This document shows, in pieces, positions 12,887 to 25,489 of a stretch of 64,000 nucleotides of DNA. The stretch spans positions 3,103,797-3,167,796 of the forward strand of contig NC_018394.1 in the NCBI RefSeq assembly GCF_000208865.1. Reading direction: 5' to 3'. A program made the position numbers and the translations under genes. The notes under the pieces were generated by a model that did not search any database, was not told the DNA's origin, and was given only the letters and a program-made list of their open reading frames with translations. The stretch's first letter is position 1. The number at the start of each line of letters is the position of its first letter. Source of the stretch: Neospora caninum Liverpool (Eukaryota; Apicomplexa; Conoidasida; Eucoccidiorida; Sarcocystidae).

Positions 12887-15800
12887 TCATTGCCAGCGCG
12901 GGTACTTTTTTCTCATCTGAGGCCCTCCCACGAGGACAGTCTCAACGCGCTGGGGGGTTAGCGACCCGGGCGTCTTGTCCCTCGGCCCGTACTCGACTTG
13001 GACGCGTTTCGGAGATCGAACTTGAGTGACCATCTGCGTGCGAGTGTACGGGGCATTGTCTCCGCCGAGAAGCGGCGGGGAAGGAAGACGGAGAGGAGCG
13101 GCGAGAGCGTCTTGAAGCGTCTCTCCTTTCCCAGAGAGCGCTAGCGCGCTCGGTCCACTCGGCGTTACGGTTGGAACAGGACCGCCTGAGCTTTTTGAGA
13201 GCAGAGTCGGCTCCGGCGGCGGAGGCAGACGGCGAGAAAACGGCAAGCCAACGTCCACCAACTCGCCTTCGAGAGGAAAAGGTGAAGCCTTGGAAGTTTC
13301 CAGCAGGCCGGGGTCGCCCGGTCGCCTCACTCCCCTCGAGGGAGGCGGCCGCGCGAGCAAAGGCTTGTCGTTTTTCCTGCCGGCTGACCGTCCAGGGGCT
13401 TCCAACCTGTTTGCGTAGATCTTTGTCGCAGCCACACGCGCATTTTGCGACGGCAGAGCCGATCTGTCTCCCTTAGGTGCCTTCCCGTCCCAGCGGACCT
13501 CGCGCCAAGAGGAGCGCACGAGTTCGGCGGGAAGCACGCGACTGCCGGTGGCGAGTTCCTCCGGGACCGCTTTGGAGCCCGAACTCGCAGCACGCGGGGG
13601 CGGGCCAGTGAGCCTTGGGGCTGTCGGCAGTGGCGCCGAGCTCTCCATTTCTGACTCTGCGAGAGGCGCGGCGTTCGGCGCCGCGGGGAGAGGCCGAGCA
13701 GGTTTCTGGGCGGCGGGGAGAGAAGCCCAGCTCGGCGGATCGACTCTCTCTGCCACGGCTCCTATTCGTTTCCCCTCCGAGACTGCGGAGACCCCGTCGG
13801 TCACCGTCCAGGGCGACTCGGGCGGGAACCGCTGTGGACTGTTCGACGCATAGAGGCCTGGGGGACGAGGCGGCGGAAGTGCTGGAGCCGCCGGCGCCGG
13901 CCAGGCAGGACGAGGCGGCGAGGGCCGAGAGACTGGTCGCCGTTCTCCTTTCACGAGGGCAGGCACGCGTTCTGGTTCGTCGCGAATCCCGTTTCCTTGT
14001 TTCTCGGGGAGAAGTGACGAGCGCGGTTCAGCCCAGAAACCCGCGGGAGGCGGCCACGCGACCGACCCTGCTTCCCGCCTCTCCACACGCTCTTCCAAGT
14101 CTATCCACTGTCTCTCGGCTGTCTCGCCGAGAACCCCTTTCCCCACCGACTGCTCGTACAGTTCACTCCCTTCCGCGCGACGTCCCAGAGGCTCCGTCTG
14201 CGTCGAAATCGGCGCGGCGCGAAGGGGCGGTCCTTCTCGACTCTCGAACGCCCGGGTCACTGTCAGAACGCCGAGAGGCGCGCGGGTCTCCAACGCTGCA
14301 GGCGAACTTCTCTCGGGTCTTTGAGGCAGCAGCGCCGATTCGTCAGGAGGTGCGGGACGCGTCCGAGCAAAGGCAGGTGACCGAGATGGACCGAATGGAA
14401 AAGGTTCTCCAGGCGGCGACGCCCCGCGTGGCTGTGCTGGCCGAGGCGCGGGGCCCAGGGGCGGATTAGCTTGAAAGGTTCGGCCTCCAAGGGCAAGGGG
14501 GTCTGCCAGGACCGACGAGCCTCTGTCGAAAACGCCGAGTTCTTCACTTGATGCGTACTCGGAATCCCAGTCAGAGCGCTCCGAGTCTTCGAAGGAAGCC
14601 TCCGATGCGCATTCTGGACAGTCCGTCGAGAAGCTGTCCGCGTCGCCGCCAGGAAGGAGACCGCCGCTTCTGGGCACCTCGACAGTCGATCTGCGGGTCC
14701 CCAAAGCGGCGTACGCGAGGTACTCCCTCTCCGAGCCGTAACCTTTTTTCGGTGGAGGCCCGAAAATCGGCGCCTCCCAGTCTCTGTCTCGTGAAGGGCC
14801 GGGGCGAGGCGAGCGCTGCGCGTTCTTCGAAGACCCGAACTCGGGTCGAGGATCGTCTGCATCGTACAGGTCGAGCGGGATGGACATGTTTGTGGGCGCG
14901 GCTTCGACGGGCCTTCGGCTGATCCCTCCTCTTGGTCTTGTCTCTTCGAATTCAACAGTGGGTGGGGAATCAAAAAGCCGATTGGGAGGCGGGGACTCAT
15001 CTGGGCTGTTTCGCCGGTCCTCCTGGCCGGGGGATGCATACTGCGCCTGTCGCGCCTCCCTTACCTGCATCTCCTCTCCGACGTCCAGAGAGTCTCGAGG
15101 GTATCCGTCAGCCCGTCCTTCACGCAGGTGCGCCGAAACCGGTGGGCGTCTCCGCTCCGCTTCCGACCGCTCAGGGAGAGAGAGCGGGGCGCCCCCGCGA
15201 GGTTCCGCAGAGTCTGGATCCACAGGCCGTGAAACGCTGTAGTAGGGTGGCGGGCGTGGAAGACGAGGCTGCGGCGGCGTGGGCGACAGAAGATCCCCCG
15301 GCGGATACCCTGGAGGCTGCGAATCTCTCGGAGGCTCGACTTCCTCTTCGGGAGGCGCCTGTCGGGAAAAAGGCGCCGGATAGTAGGGCGGGCCAGGCGG
15401 AGGATAGTAGGCCGGCGTTGGGGGCGGGGGGGACGGAATCGGCTCGCGTTCTGTTGTTGGTGGCAGTTCGCGAGGCGCGTACGTCAGTGGCCGCGTAAAC
15501 GCTACCGGTCGTCGCGTTGTCGTCGTCGTGCGCTGTTGAGGAGAGTCAGGAGGGGAGGCGTATCCCGGGATCGGTGGGAACGGGGGGGGAGGCAGAGGCT
15601 CTGGGTAGCCTGGCGGATAATACGGAGGCGCGCCTGGAGGGTAGTAGGGCGGGTAAGGCTGACCACCTGGAGGACCAGGGTAGGGCGGCGGCGCCGGAGG
15701 CGAGGGCGGCGCAGGATCCGCGGGCCCCGGAGGTTGAGCATTTGGCGGCTGATAGCCTGGTGGACGTGTATACCGTGGCGGGGCGCGCGTTGCCGTTGCC

Positions 15801-18800
15801 GTTGCCGTTGCAGATGGCTGCGTGAGCGGATCGGCTGGGCCTTCCGACCCCGTCCTGCCAGGCGCAGGGACAGGCTGGGCGTGGCTGTCGGCAAGTTGTG
15901 CGACGTTTGACTCGTCAGGCCGAGCGCTCCTAGACCCTGGACCACGGTAGACACCTGGAACCGGCAGGGGCGTCTCTGCCACGCGCTCGCTGCCCAGCGA
16001 CGCGTCGCCGGGACGCGGTCCTTCTCGAAAGACTCCCATGGGGCGTCGCTCGGGGGGGAGATACTCTGGCGGTCGAGTGAATCGAACGGGGCGTGTGGTG
16101 TGGATATCATCGACAGGTGCCAGCGTCGTCGTCGTTGTTACGTGGGGACGACGTCTTGGAACCCAGATTGGCAGCCAGTCGGTTTCCGGAACGGGGCGCT
16201 CGAGGCTCTCGTCGCCGGCCGCTGCTGGCAAGACGCCAAAATACCCGCGGGCCGGCTCCAAAGACTCGTCGGCTGCCGACTCTGCTTTTTCGCTGGAAAG
16301 AGGCGGGAGAAGGCCTTCACTCGCCCCGCCCCTCTCGAAGCGCCTTCCAGAAGACATCGAATTCCTCTCGGTCTCCCGCCGGCCGTCCTCGGCGCTGCTT
16401 GCGGGCGGGGCGTAACCCCCCACGGGGTCAGTCGGAAAAAAAGGGGAAGGCAGCAAGCCTGGCAAGCTGCCGGGAGGCGCTGCCGGCGAATCACGCGCCG
16501 CAGGCTTGGAAGGTGAAGCATCCGCTGCCGCGTTTTTCACGCCAGGCGACGGCGGGGGCTCTTGTGGAACGGGCGCTAACGAGACAGGAGGATTTGCGGC
16601 TCCGGAGCGGTAAGGAGACAGATCCGGCTGCGGCCAGGTCCCTCGTCCGTCTCGAGCTGGGGCGACAGAAGGCCCTCGAGGCCTCCGAAGGCTTTCGGCT
16701 CCGCCGCGCGTCGGCGGCCAGACAGGCGCCCGAACCCCGTGGGACGGGGCCTGGTGTCCCCTGCCATCCGTCAGAGGCGCCGGTTGTGTGGGCTGTGTGG
16801 TGTTTGTAGGCTCGCCGTAAGCACTGCGAGTTGTGCCACGCGGAGGGAAGGGATAATAATCATAGACTGGATCGTAGTACGGAGCAGGAGGCGGCCCGAA
16901 ACCGGCGGGGGGCGGATGCCAGTCCCAGTTTCCAGGACGCGGAGAATACGGGTACTGTGGCGGCCCTTCAGTTTGTGGTGCGTCCTCCCGTTGTCCATTA
17001 GAGCCATTGGCGTTTTGATTTTTCTCTGAAGGAGGCGAGGAAACACCGCGTTCTGCTCGCCCTCCAGAAGGCGGACCTCGAGGCGCGCGAGGATCTGGAG
17101 GCCACGGCCCGCGGTCATACGGCTGCCCGTGCGGCGGCAACAGTGCAGGATAGAAGAGAGGATATGGAGGCGTATTGGAGTCTCGTGAAAGCGGAGAGTC
17201 CATGTAAGGAGGTCCTCGCCGTCGCCGAGCTGGCGGTACGTCAGCCGTGGGAGAGGATTCGTCGTACTGCTCATTTTTCCTTGGAACCGTCGGTGCGTCT
17301 GCCTGGCGATCCGAGTGAGTATCCACTCCTTCCGCCGTCGCAGGCATCGACGAAGAAGGCCCGACAGTTAAACGTGTTCTAACTGACTCAACCCCAGATC
17401 CCGAAGCCGAAGGGGAAGCGAAGGATACAATGCCGCCCGCGGAAGAATGCCAGGTTTGCTCGCGGGAAGCGGAACGAGGTGCGGTTTGGGCTGGCGGCTT
17501 GGAAGGCAGTGGCGGTGAGTTACCCAATCGCACAGGTGACCGGTTGCCAGAGAGGTCATCTGCGGGTTCAGGCAAGGGGGGGGCGAATTTCGGACTCCAC
17601 TCTCGAGTTCGTTCGCTTCGGGAGGAACTTCTCCTAGAGGAGCACTCGGTCAACAGTTGTTGATGGCACAGATAGGCCCAGTACTTTTCGACTCCGGCCT
17701 GAATAAGCACAGGCTTCGGGACGATGCCGATAGCATCGATAAACTCAACGAGGATGCCGTCAAAATCATCGTTAGGGACTTGGAACAGATTCTTCAACAG
17801 AGCATCCGCCATTTCTGCAGCTGCGTACTCGGTCCGTTTCCGATTCTCATCCTGCACTGTTTCCGCGACACCGGGAAAAATCTGGTCGTGGGCATCGGTA
17901 AGGAACTGCTCCACAGCCCGGAGCATCTCAACATCCTTCACTAATCCGGAAGCTTTGTCGGCCACCAGGAGGTCCATGCGGTCCGTGAAGGCAGCTGCGC
18001 TCCTGTATTTGTGAGCTGCCAACGCGGCAGCCCCGGAATCTTCTCGAGACTTTGCTAGAACAAAAGCAAAACAGGAAAAAACGAAACGTTGCACTGAAGG
18101 GAAATACAAGCTTTAACGCACCTACGAAAAACAAGACTGTGGGTCTACGTACCACGAAGAATGCCTTAAAAAGTGGCGAGATGCCCGTCGAGGACGTTGA
18201 CGATATGTAGGAATACCTTTCGTTGCAAATCGGGTGCTGTGTGACTGGTCTCAGATGGCTAAAACAGTGTTCACCCTGTGACGGTTGTGGCCCTTTTTCC
18301 TTCTCCCCGTCATTTCCGGACACATGTACTCTATTGTGGCTACGATAGTGCTGGTAGTCGAGGGCGTATTTATTACAGAATTCCTTTTGACAAAAACAAG
18401 GTGTGAAGCAAGGCTCGGCTGTGGCAGTGAAGAACGACATCCCAGTTCTATTACGCCTTCTTGGTGGTCGGGATCCTCCAGTGACAGCAGGGTTCCGGGT
18501 TATCCACTCTGACACAGGCTCAGGCATGTGTATGTGTGCGCGACCAATCTGGTCTACTCAAATTATACGTATACACACACATGGTGTAGTTGCAATGTAT
18601 ATATGTAAACTGGCCAGTTCTATTAGTATACAAAGCGTACGCGTAGGAAATCGCAAATGGCGGAACATCCACATGCAGGGGACACGTGTGCCCCGTCACA
18701 CCGCTCGTAACGGACTAGAATCGCGGTACCAAAGCTAGTGGCGCAGCAGAGAACTGAAGCTCTTGAGCGAAATTAAAAAACATTTCAGCAGTGTAGAGCC

Positions 18801-18917
18801 TCCCGATGAAAACAGAGGATGCAAACAGTCCTTACCATCGGTGAGAAGAGGGCAAGTAAAGAGCGCCACGAAAAATGCTGCCGCCGCCCTCCGCCGTACA
18901 CATCCAGACGGTTTCAT
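12887..18917 (-). CDS. Secreted proline/tyrosine-rich protein, 1749 aa (2 exons)
   Basis: No family recognised. Exon 1 (18917-18836) encodes a basic start and hydrophobic stretch (AAAAFFVALFTCPLL), a good signal peptide. Exon 2 (18054-12887) joins in phase 1 through a TTTTGTTCTAG acceptor, giving 1749 residues. After the signal, residues about 28-185 look like a helical folded domain (EMLRAVEQFLTDAHDQIF, ALLKNLFQVPNDDFDGILVE). The remaining 1550 residues are disordered and Pro-rich, with several Tyr/Pro blocks (for example PYYPPGYPEPLPPPPFPP) and three copies of a (F/Y)TRPxxYxP module, each next to a Thr run or TATATAT. An RRLPP sequence lies near the C-terminus. No transmembrane segment beyond the signal is evident. 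Secretion to parasitophorous vacuole, cyst or oocyst wall, or host is inferred only. It sits between TBP and the ROP6-like gene, same strand as the latter. Confidence 0.85.
15459..16142 (-). repeat. Three degenerate (F/Y)TRPxxYxP protein modules
   Basis: Within the proline-rich protein, three related segments are coded at about 16142-16034 (TRPVRFTRPPEYLPPE), 15815-15725 (RAPPRYTRPPGYQPPN) and 15537-15459 (RRPVAFTRPLTYAPRE). Each follows a run of Thr or alternating Thr-Ala. The order is Thr tract, then Arg-Pro-x-x-(F/Y)-T-R-P-x-x-Y-x-P, then Pro-rich linker. The Thr tracts could carry O-glycans. Confidence 0.75.
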
Positions 18918-20633
18918 GAGGACAGTGAACCAACAAAACGTATGAATGGAGAGAAGAAAACGCGAGTCAGCGAAAAATAAACCGATACAACGACTGAGAA
19001 TGCAAAGCAGCAAATCACACAGCTGCAAAGAATATACACGTTTTGGGCAACTGTCTTGACAAAAGGACAAGGAATGGGGCCAGTCTCGTTGTCCGACACG
19101 TTCAGCGCCAAGTAAGGAAGACACTGGAAAACGAGACGCGTGAACACATGTACACAGGTACAGTACGAAGCGTCGACTTCAAATCAAATCTCCACAGACA
19201 TCGCTGTTTACTCAGGACGGATGCGCTGAAAGCAGGAAGTCTGCCTACAGACAGGCAGAAAAGGAACTGTTTCTTGGGAGCCGCGCCACGCGATATATGA
19301 ATAGACACTCTTATACTCGTTGCGTGTCAGGTAAACCGAATGACCAGCAACAAACCGAGCCAAATCACTGACAACACACTTTGGTCTGCCATGAAATGCA
19401 CGCTTTTGACGGGATGCCTCTAGTTCCGCATCTGCTGAAATGATATGGCTGACGGGAAGAATCCATGCCTCAATTACTATTGATTACTACAGCAGACCCA
19501 CGGCCTAATTGATAAAACAACTTAACCTAAAAGACGGAAGTATATGAATCTGGCACGATCTTACAAGAGAGAACATGCGAACACGATACGGGCCAAATCC
19601 GGGGGCAGGGAGAGTGAGCACCTCTGCTTGTAAAAAAAGAACAGCAATCGCACCAGGTGCCTTAAAAAAAGTAGCTAGTGCTGAAAAAGCTTCAGCTGTT
19701 TCAGGGTCCAAAACCCCAACAAGAAGTGCTGCGAACTCCAAGGAAACGAGTCATCAATTACTATTCTTCTTGAGCGCGCTGACTAGCATCGTAATCCGAA
19801 CTGTTAGTGATATCCTTGTGTCCAGTCTCTTCACACTGCCGCGGTGAAAAACAGCCACGTCGAGCTACGGTTCTGGCTGTCAACGGAAGTTACAACGGTA
19901 TTGTCAAGGAACCTGTTAGCAATTCGGCGGGTATCCGCCTTGCTAGGGGGCCGACTGTAGGGCTCTTTTTCTTCTCGAGTGTGCCTTCTATGCAGGGCGC
20001 CGCTCCTGCTTACTCTCAGCAACTCAGCCAGTGGAGCAGTGAGGCAACAGTATGAATAGGAAGAACACTTGGAATAGGAGAGGTGTGCGTGAATCAACTT
20101 CTAAACTGACATGCGATGTGGCCAAACTCGGAAAAGTAGCCTAGGTTGGGAACCCCAAGGGCGGAACCGTAACTTCGGCACCGCAGAACGCCTTGCATGG
20201 CTGAGAACATTTTAACTCCCAACCATCCAGTAAAGTCAGGTACAAAATCGGCTATTGGCCTGCTGTTTGGATAGAGGCTCCACCGTTTCCGCTTGAGTGG
20301 CAATACCTCGAGACACGAGACTTTCTCGGGCGACTATGGTGCCGTCTCATGCAGCGGCCTCCTTTGAATGCCAACACGGAACTAATAGGGTAAACAACTA
20401 GCTTCCTTGAACGGAAACGCCAGTCAAAGACGCAGAAAATAACATAAACAGATTGCATACGATTCCCCCAAATCGACCGAGTCTGGATGACCATCGAAAC
20501 TCGCGATGAGACAAAACGCATTAACCCCGAATGCCCGGCAGGCCAATAAAACCGGCGAAAACCCCCCACATTCATAGCTAAAATAGTTTCACGTCCAGGC
20601 AGGAACCAGACTGCATGTTTCAAGGATTTACTT
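18918..20633. other. Intergenic between ROP6-like and proline-rich genes
   Basis: Contains the 3' flank of the ROP6-like gene and the promoter of the proline-rich gene, both leftward. GC content is lower than in neighbouring coding sequence. No exon supported. Confidence 0.5.
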
Positions 20634-22672
20634 TCAGCACATTCCCACGCTGAACAGAAGCTGTCCCCCCACCAACAGGCCAGCAAGAGCGACGGCCGAC
20701 GCAGCGGTTACGGCTTGGCTGCCGGATACTGTCACTGCAGGCACAAGCACCCCACAAAAAAACAAAATGAGAAAACATCTGAGATCCGTGTCGTAGAGTT
20801 AACCTGAGTTTTTTTCCCGCCGTGCTGGCCACCCTGGCCCTGAAACTGTCGACTTGGAACTCTTACCTGCGACGTCGTTTTTCCGGAGGTCCTCTGTAGA
20901 TGTGCGCAACACAAAAAACACACAACAAAGATAGAGGAACAGCAGGAATGTTTTCTATGGTGTTGCAGAACTGCGCGGCTTTTTTCGCTCGGAGCAGGGG
21001 TGTGAGGCCGTTTCACGTACGTGTTCTCTCCATGTCTTGCCAGGTATGCCGTTCTGCAAACACGTGGAAAACGCACACGGACTCGGTGTCTTTCATAAAC
21101 GTCTGCCTTTTCCCCGCAGCCAACTCTGAGCCGTGCGTGCGCTCGCACAAAAACACCAGACTGGCTATCGCATACAGCTGAGTGCTTACTGAGAACTTCT
21201 TGAGGCTGAGCCTCTTGCATAGCTTGATCCTGCTTGCTCATTTCCTCCACAAGTTGGGCGGCTGTCCCCTCTTCAGTCTCCGCAGGCGGGACCACGGCGG
21301 GGGGTGCTTCGAGGGCTTCTGGTTCCAAGGCCTTTGCAACGGGTTCCACCACATCGCGAGCTTCGGCTGCTTGACTTCCGACAGGCTCCATCCCTTCAGC
21401 AGGCAACGCGCCTTGTGGCTGTTTCACCGGCTCAGCTGCCATCATTCGCGGTTCTGCATCGAGCGAACGCGCCTCTTCGGCGGCCGAAGATTCCGCTTCT
21501 TGGGCGCTAGCTTGTTCCACTGGCGCCGAAGCAGATCCTTCTTCGCCCTCCGACATGTTGCTTTCCACCTCCGCAGGCCCATCTTCGTTGGGGGAGACGA
21601 CGGCATTGTCTGAAAAAAACAGAGGCAAACAACACTCGAGTGGAGACTTGAACCCCGGCTCTGATTCAGTTCCGTGCTCTCGGGCAATGCGCGAAACGCG
21701 TTTGCTGTCGCAGGCGACTTCGTCGCTATGCCAACACATCTTTCAACTTCCCGCTGCCTCGCACAAAGAAAAAGCTGTGCACTCACCGCCTCCGCCCGGA
21801 GCAGCCTCGCTGAGGAGTTCCTCTTCGACGGGGGTCTGGTCCAAAAGTCTGACGTGGTCCTGGTTGAACGCATGCGCGAGCCTGTCACGGGCGACGTGGT
21901 TGCCAAGGTGCACGTGAGCCCTAATCTGTCTCTCTCCGCCGTCGATCTGGACAAAAGACGCCGGGGCGTCCTCCTCCTCGGCCAGCCTGCCTTGGGCGCT
22001 AGAGCCATCACCCTGCTGAAGGTAAGAAAGTGCATCCGAGGCGTACGGATCGACGTATCTTTCTTCTTCGGAGTCATCGTCTTCGTGGAAAGAGCCCGCG
22101 TCTTCCGAATCATTCACGTCGTCGTCTTCCTCTTGTTCCATGAAGGAAGCCTCATCCTCGTCACCTTCCTGTTCACTGTCAGCCTCTTCCGAGTTGTCTT
22201 TGTCATCGGCGCTGCCGTTCTCAATGAACGACATCTCATCTTCCTGATCTTCGTTCGTCGCGTCGGAATCGTCTTCCTCCTCTGACGCGTTCTCACTGCC
22301 TTCTTCGTCCGCGTCTTCCATTCCCGGAACCGCCTTTCGCAAAACACCCGCTTCCTCGCCGTGAATTCCATGGTCAGTCTGGAGCATACTCACATCGGCG
22401 TCTGCGTAGTCACTGCCGAGCTCATTTTTCAGCTGATTCAACAACTGCTGCTGGCCTGCGCCCGCCAACTTGACGTCTCCCAATTCGGACTCCGAACTGT
22501 TGTCCGAGTCGCTGGCGACGTCGCCGGCGAGTTCGTTGTCATCTTCCCATGTGAGACCGGCAACGAAGACGAGTGAAGACACGAACAAGACAGCGACAAC
22601 CGAAATTTTCAGCGAGAAAAGAGCGAGAAAAAAGTTGCGTGACAGACGAGTCTCTCCAGTCGAACGCCTCAT
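20634..22672 (-). CDS. ROP6: ROP6-like acidic rhoptry protein (3 to 5 exons)
   Basis: Secreted, very acidic protein with signal peptide and C-terminal hydrophobic tail. Exons: 22672-21787, 21609-21190 and 20734-20634, all phase 1, giving 468 residues. Two tiny candidate exons of 27 and 36 bp with good splice sites (near 20898-20872 and 20842-20807) also keep the frame and would give 489 residues. N-terminus: SLKISVVAVLFVSSLVFVAG forms the signal core, cleaved before an Asp/Glu/Ser-rich body. Residues 148-151, 176-179 and 194-197 read SFIE, SFME and SFHE, matching the SxxE/D-type maturation site known in rhoptry proproteins; SFVQ follows at 239. The end is hydrophobic (AVTAASAVALAGLLVGG). T. 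gondii ROP6 is remembered as about 480 residues with a similar plan and as the neighbour of ferrochelatase. The name rests on that recall plus architecture, so call it probable. Confidence 0.75.
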
Positions 22673-25489
22673 TTTGGCAACAAAAAAGTACAACGTAGTG
22701 GCAGCGGCTAGCTGGCAAGAAAGATCACAGACACCGAAAAAGGCCAGAACGCGGCCTAGATACGTGAACCCGTTTCGAGAAAGAAAAGGACAGGGAAGCC
22801 AAACGACTCCAGAGTGGTGTTGAGAAAAAAGATCTTGTGTTTCGGAGACGGACCCGAAAAAGATTCGACACTTTGCCTGCCACGGCTTCCGAGCAAGGCC
22901 GCCGCGCGAGGCCTTGTCTTCGCAAGACACCGCTTTCTTTGGGGCAAGAGAGGCCACTCAAAAGTCCAACCGCGCACGCAAAGACAATGCACGCAAACAC
23001 CGGACACTTCTCAGAGTGAAAACATCTTGCACTTTGCCCTACAAAAGTGACGTATTCAGAAAAAACGAAAGGCCGAGAGGAGGAAAGCATCGCAGGAACT
23101 CGGTTCAGCTTGCGGCAGAGCGACAGCGCCGGAGCACATACACCAGGGACACAGCGCGAACCAGAGTCGTTGCCTGAACTCTCTTTCCCCCCAGCCCTGA
23201 AACCCTCTGCTGTTCCTGTTGGACACCACTTAGCAGCCAGCGTCGCCTGCGCATCATCCAGCGGCGCTCCTGTACCATTGTTCACCAAGGAACAGACCCA
23301 AAACAGCTTGCCATCTCGTGTGGCGAGGTCCGTAGACATATCAGAAGGTTGCGCGTACCATCTAGCGTCCGCGTTTTTTTCGATCGGGAAACACTCCTCG
23401 ACATAGACACACGCGCCGCCTGACACAATACGCATTCAAGCTGTAAGCGTCTCTGTATCCACGTGCCTCATCATCGTCCGAGATCACGGGTGGGATGATA
23501 CCGCTTCTGCTAAACCCCAAAAATCATGGGCAGATTTCTCCGCTTATTCCTCCCGCCTCCTCATGATTGTAGACTTGGAGGGAGTCCGCTGTAGGAGACA
23601 CACTCGGAGGGAACGGAGAGAGGACGGAAAGGTGCTCACTTAGGGCGATTATTTTTTAGAACGTGTATTCCCCCGCAGCTGACGGTAGAAAAGAAACCTA
23701 CAAAACATTTTGGCCGCCGGGGTCCCAGAGACACGGCCGAAGAAGGAGACTGTCGCTCGATGCTTGATTTTTAGGCGTAGGGTCCCTCTGACAAGCAGCG
23801 GAGCTCCTGTAGAAAATCCACCGCTGTGGCTGCCAGTGCTGTGTCTGTTGAGAGTTAGAGGCAATGGAGCCTTTGAGGGTAGTGAAAGGTGCACTCGATT
23901 CAAGAGACAAAACAGCTGTCTCGGGTAGCTTGCGTTCTCTCCCTTGTCCACCGACCAGGACACTGTCCATGCGACACCGTGCTTGCGCCTGTTTTTATTT
24001 GCGGCGGAGACCGTTCTTTAACAGAAACAACAGTCAGACGGGCACACAGAAGACAATCGCTCGTAGACTTGATACGAACGCACCTGGTGCTGGTCCAACA
24101 CGTCCGAACGTTCTTGCTTTTGGAGGAATGTCTGTTTTTAACCTGTGGACTACAGCTGCCAACCCTGTCGGGTTGACTCCAGTTTATCTCGAGGCTTTCT
24201 TTTCTTCCCCTCCTCGATATGCACCATGGAAAAAGCCGGCTCTTCTGCGAGGCAATTGAAGCAAGCACGCGGTTCAGAGTGAGCTCAGCGCCGCTCCGCT
24301 TGTCGCCCAGGCATGTGTCGGATCCGCAGAGCGCCGGGAGAGGTCCGACGTGCGACTTTCTGACCGACTGCCTAATCCTTTCGAGGTCGCTCGTCTGGAG
24401 GCTCATGTTTCTGCGTCAGCGGAAGCGTTCATTGCTAGAGCTGCTGGACGCTTGACTCCGGTGCCGACGGAACCGCAGCACGACCGGGGTTTCGTTTTGA
24501 CGCGTCTGCACACGGGCATCTTGGCACTTTACAAGGATGCAGTTTGAAACCGTGCTGCTTTGTCGATGGGTTCACACTGCTGATTTTACGGCTACGAAAA
24601 ACGGTTGCGCGACCAGCGCCTCTTCGAGGTCGCAAGTACTGTGGAACTCGACAGGATGAGAAAATTTTCTGAATCACGCAAGCGCGTGAACGAAAGAAGA
24701 AATCCGGCGGAAAGAGTTAGAACAGGGTCCGTCTCGTCACTGCATGCCGCCACGCGGAGACGAACCGGGTAAAACAAAGCAATTCACAGTCTCTCCATTC
24801 AAAGTGACGTCGACAAACCGCGTAGAGGAAGGCACAAGACAAGCACCTCTTGACATCCGGGCAGACCTGGGAAGGACAAAAGCGACCCGAGATAAAAGGC
24901 GCTGCGCTTCCCATCAAAAAGGACTGTTTGTGCAGAACGGAGCACCGCTTGAAACACGGGAGGCACATAAGACTAAGAAGTACCGCCGACGCGAAAAAGC
25001 ACGTGCAGGTGCGCCAAGATTTCAGGATGGGCCCGAGAGGAACACGGCTACTGAAAAAATACCCCTGTTCGGTGACTGAGCTCAGATTTGCAGCAGCCAG
25101 CAGAAAGATATCCCGCCGCTTTGGCCTGAGAGTGTAGGCGTTGCGAAAGTGACATCAGGTGAATGCTCCAGTCTAGTTTCCGCCGGAGGCCTCCAGGAAA
25201 CATGCTCATCACTGGGTCGTCTGATGTACGTGGAGCTGCCTTTCCAGCAACGGCTACCTGCTTCTCGCGCCGGTCGGCTTGCGAGAAACTACGCGAGAAC
25301 ACCTAGGAAAACCCGACTTGTATGCACCGATCTGTTGGCTTGCCATCGCGCGCGAGTCCGTGGAAAAGACAGTGCACACAGCACATCCAAGCATACGCTT
25401 TCTTCGGTGTAATCCGGCGACTGCTCTGTCTTTAGGTTACAGCCCCGCCTTCATTTCCGCCCCGTGTGCTCAAGAGGCGTGTTTTCCCG
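22673..25489. other. Intergenic, promoter of ROP6-like gene and 3' flank of ferrochelatase
   Basis: No exon supported. On the minus strand an AGAGACG heptamer occurs at 23454-23448, about 780 bp upstream of the ROP6-like ATG. A minus-strand frame at 23435-22725 runs on into the ROP6-like 5' flank but has no domain or start context. Confidence 0.45.

Noticed and set aside
22725..23435. 236-residue minus-strand frame upstream of the ROP6-like gene
   Set aside because: No domain, no signal peptide, and it overlaps the promoter of the next gene. Its start lacks support and no splice link to the ROP6-like exon 1 was found.
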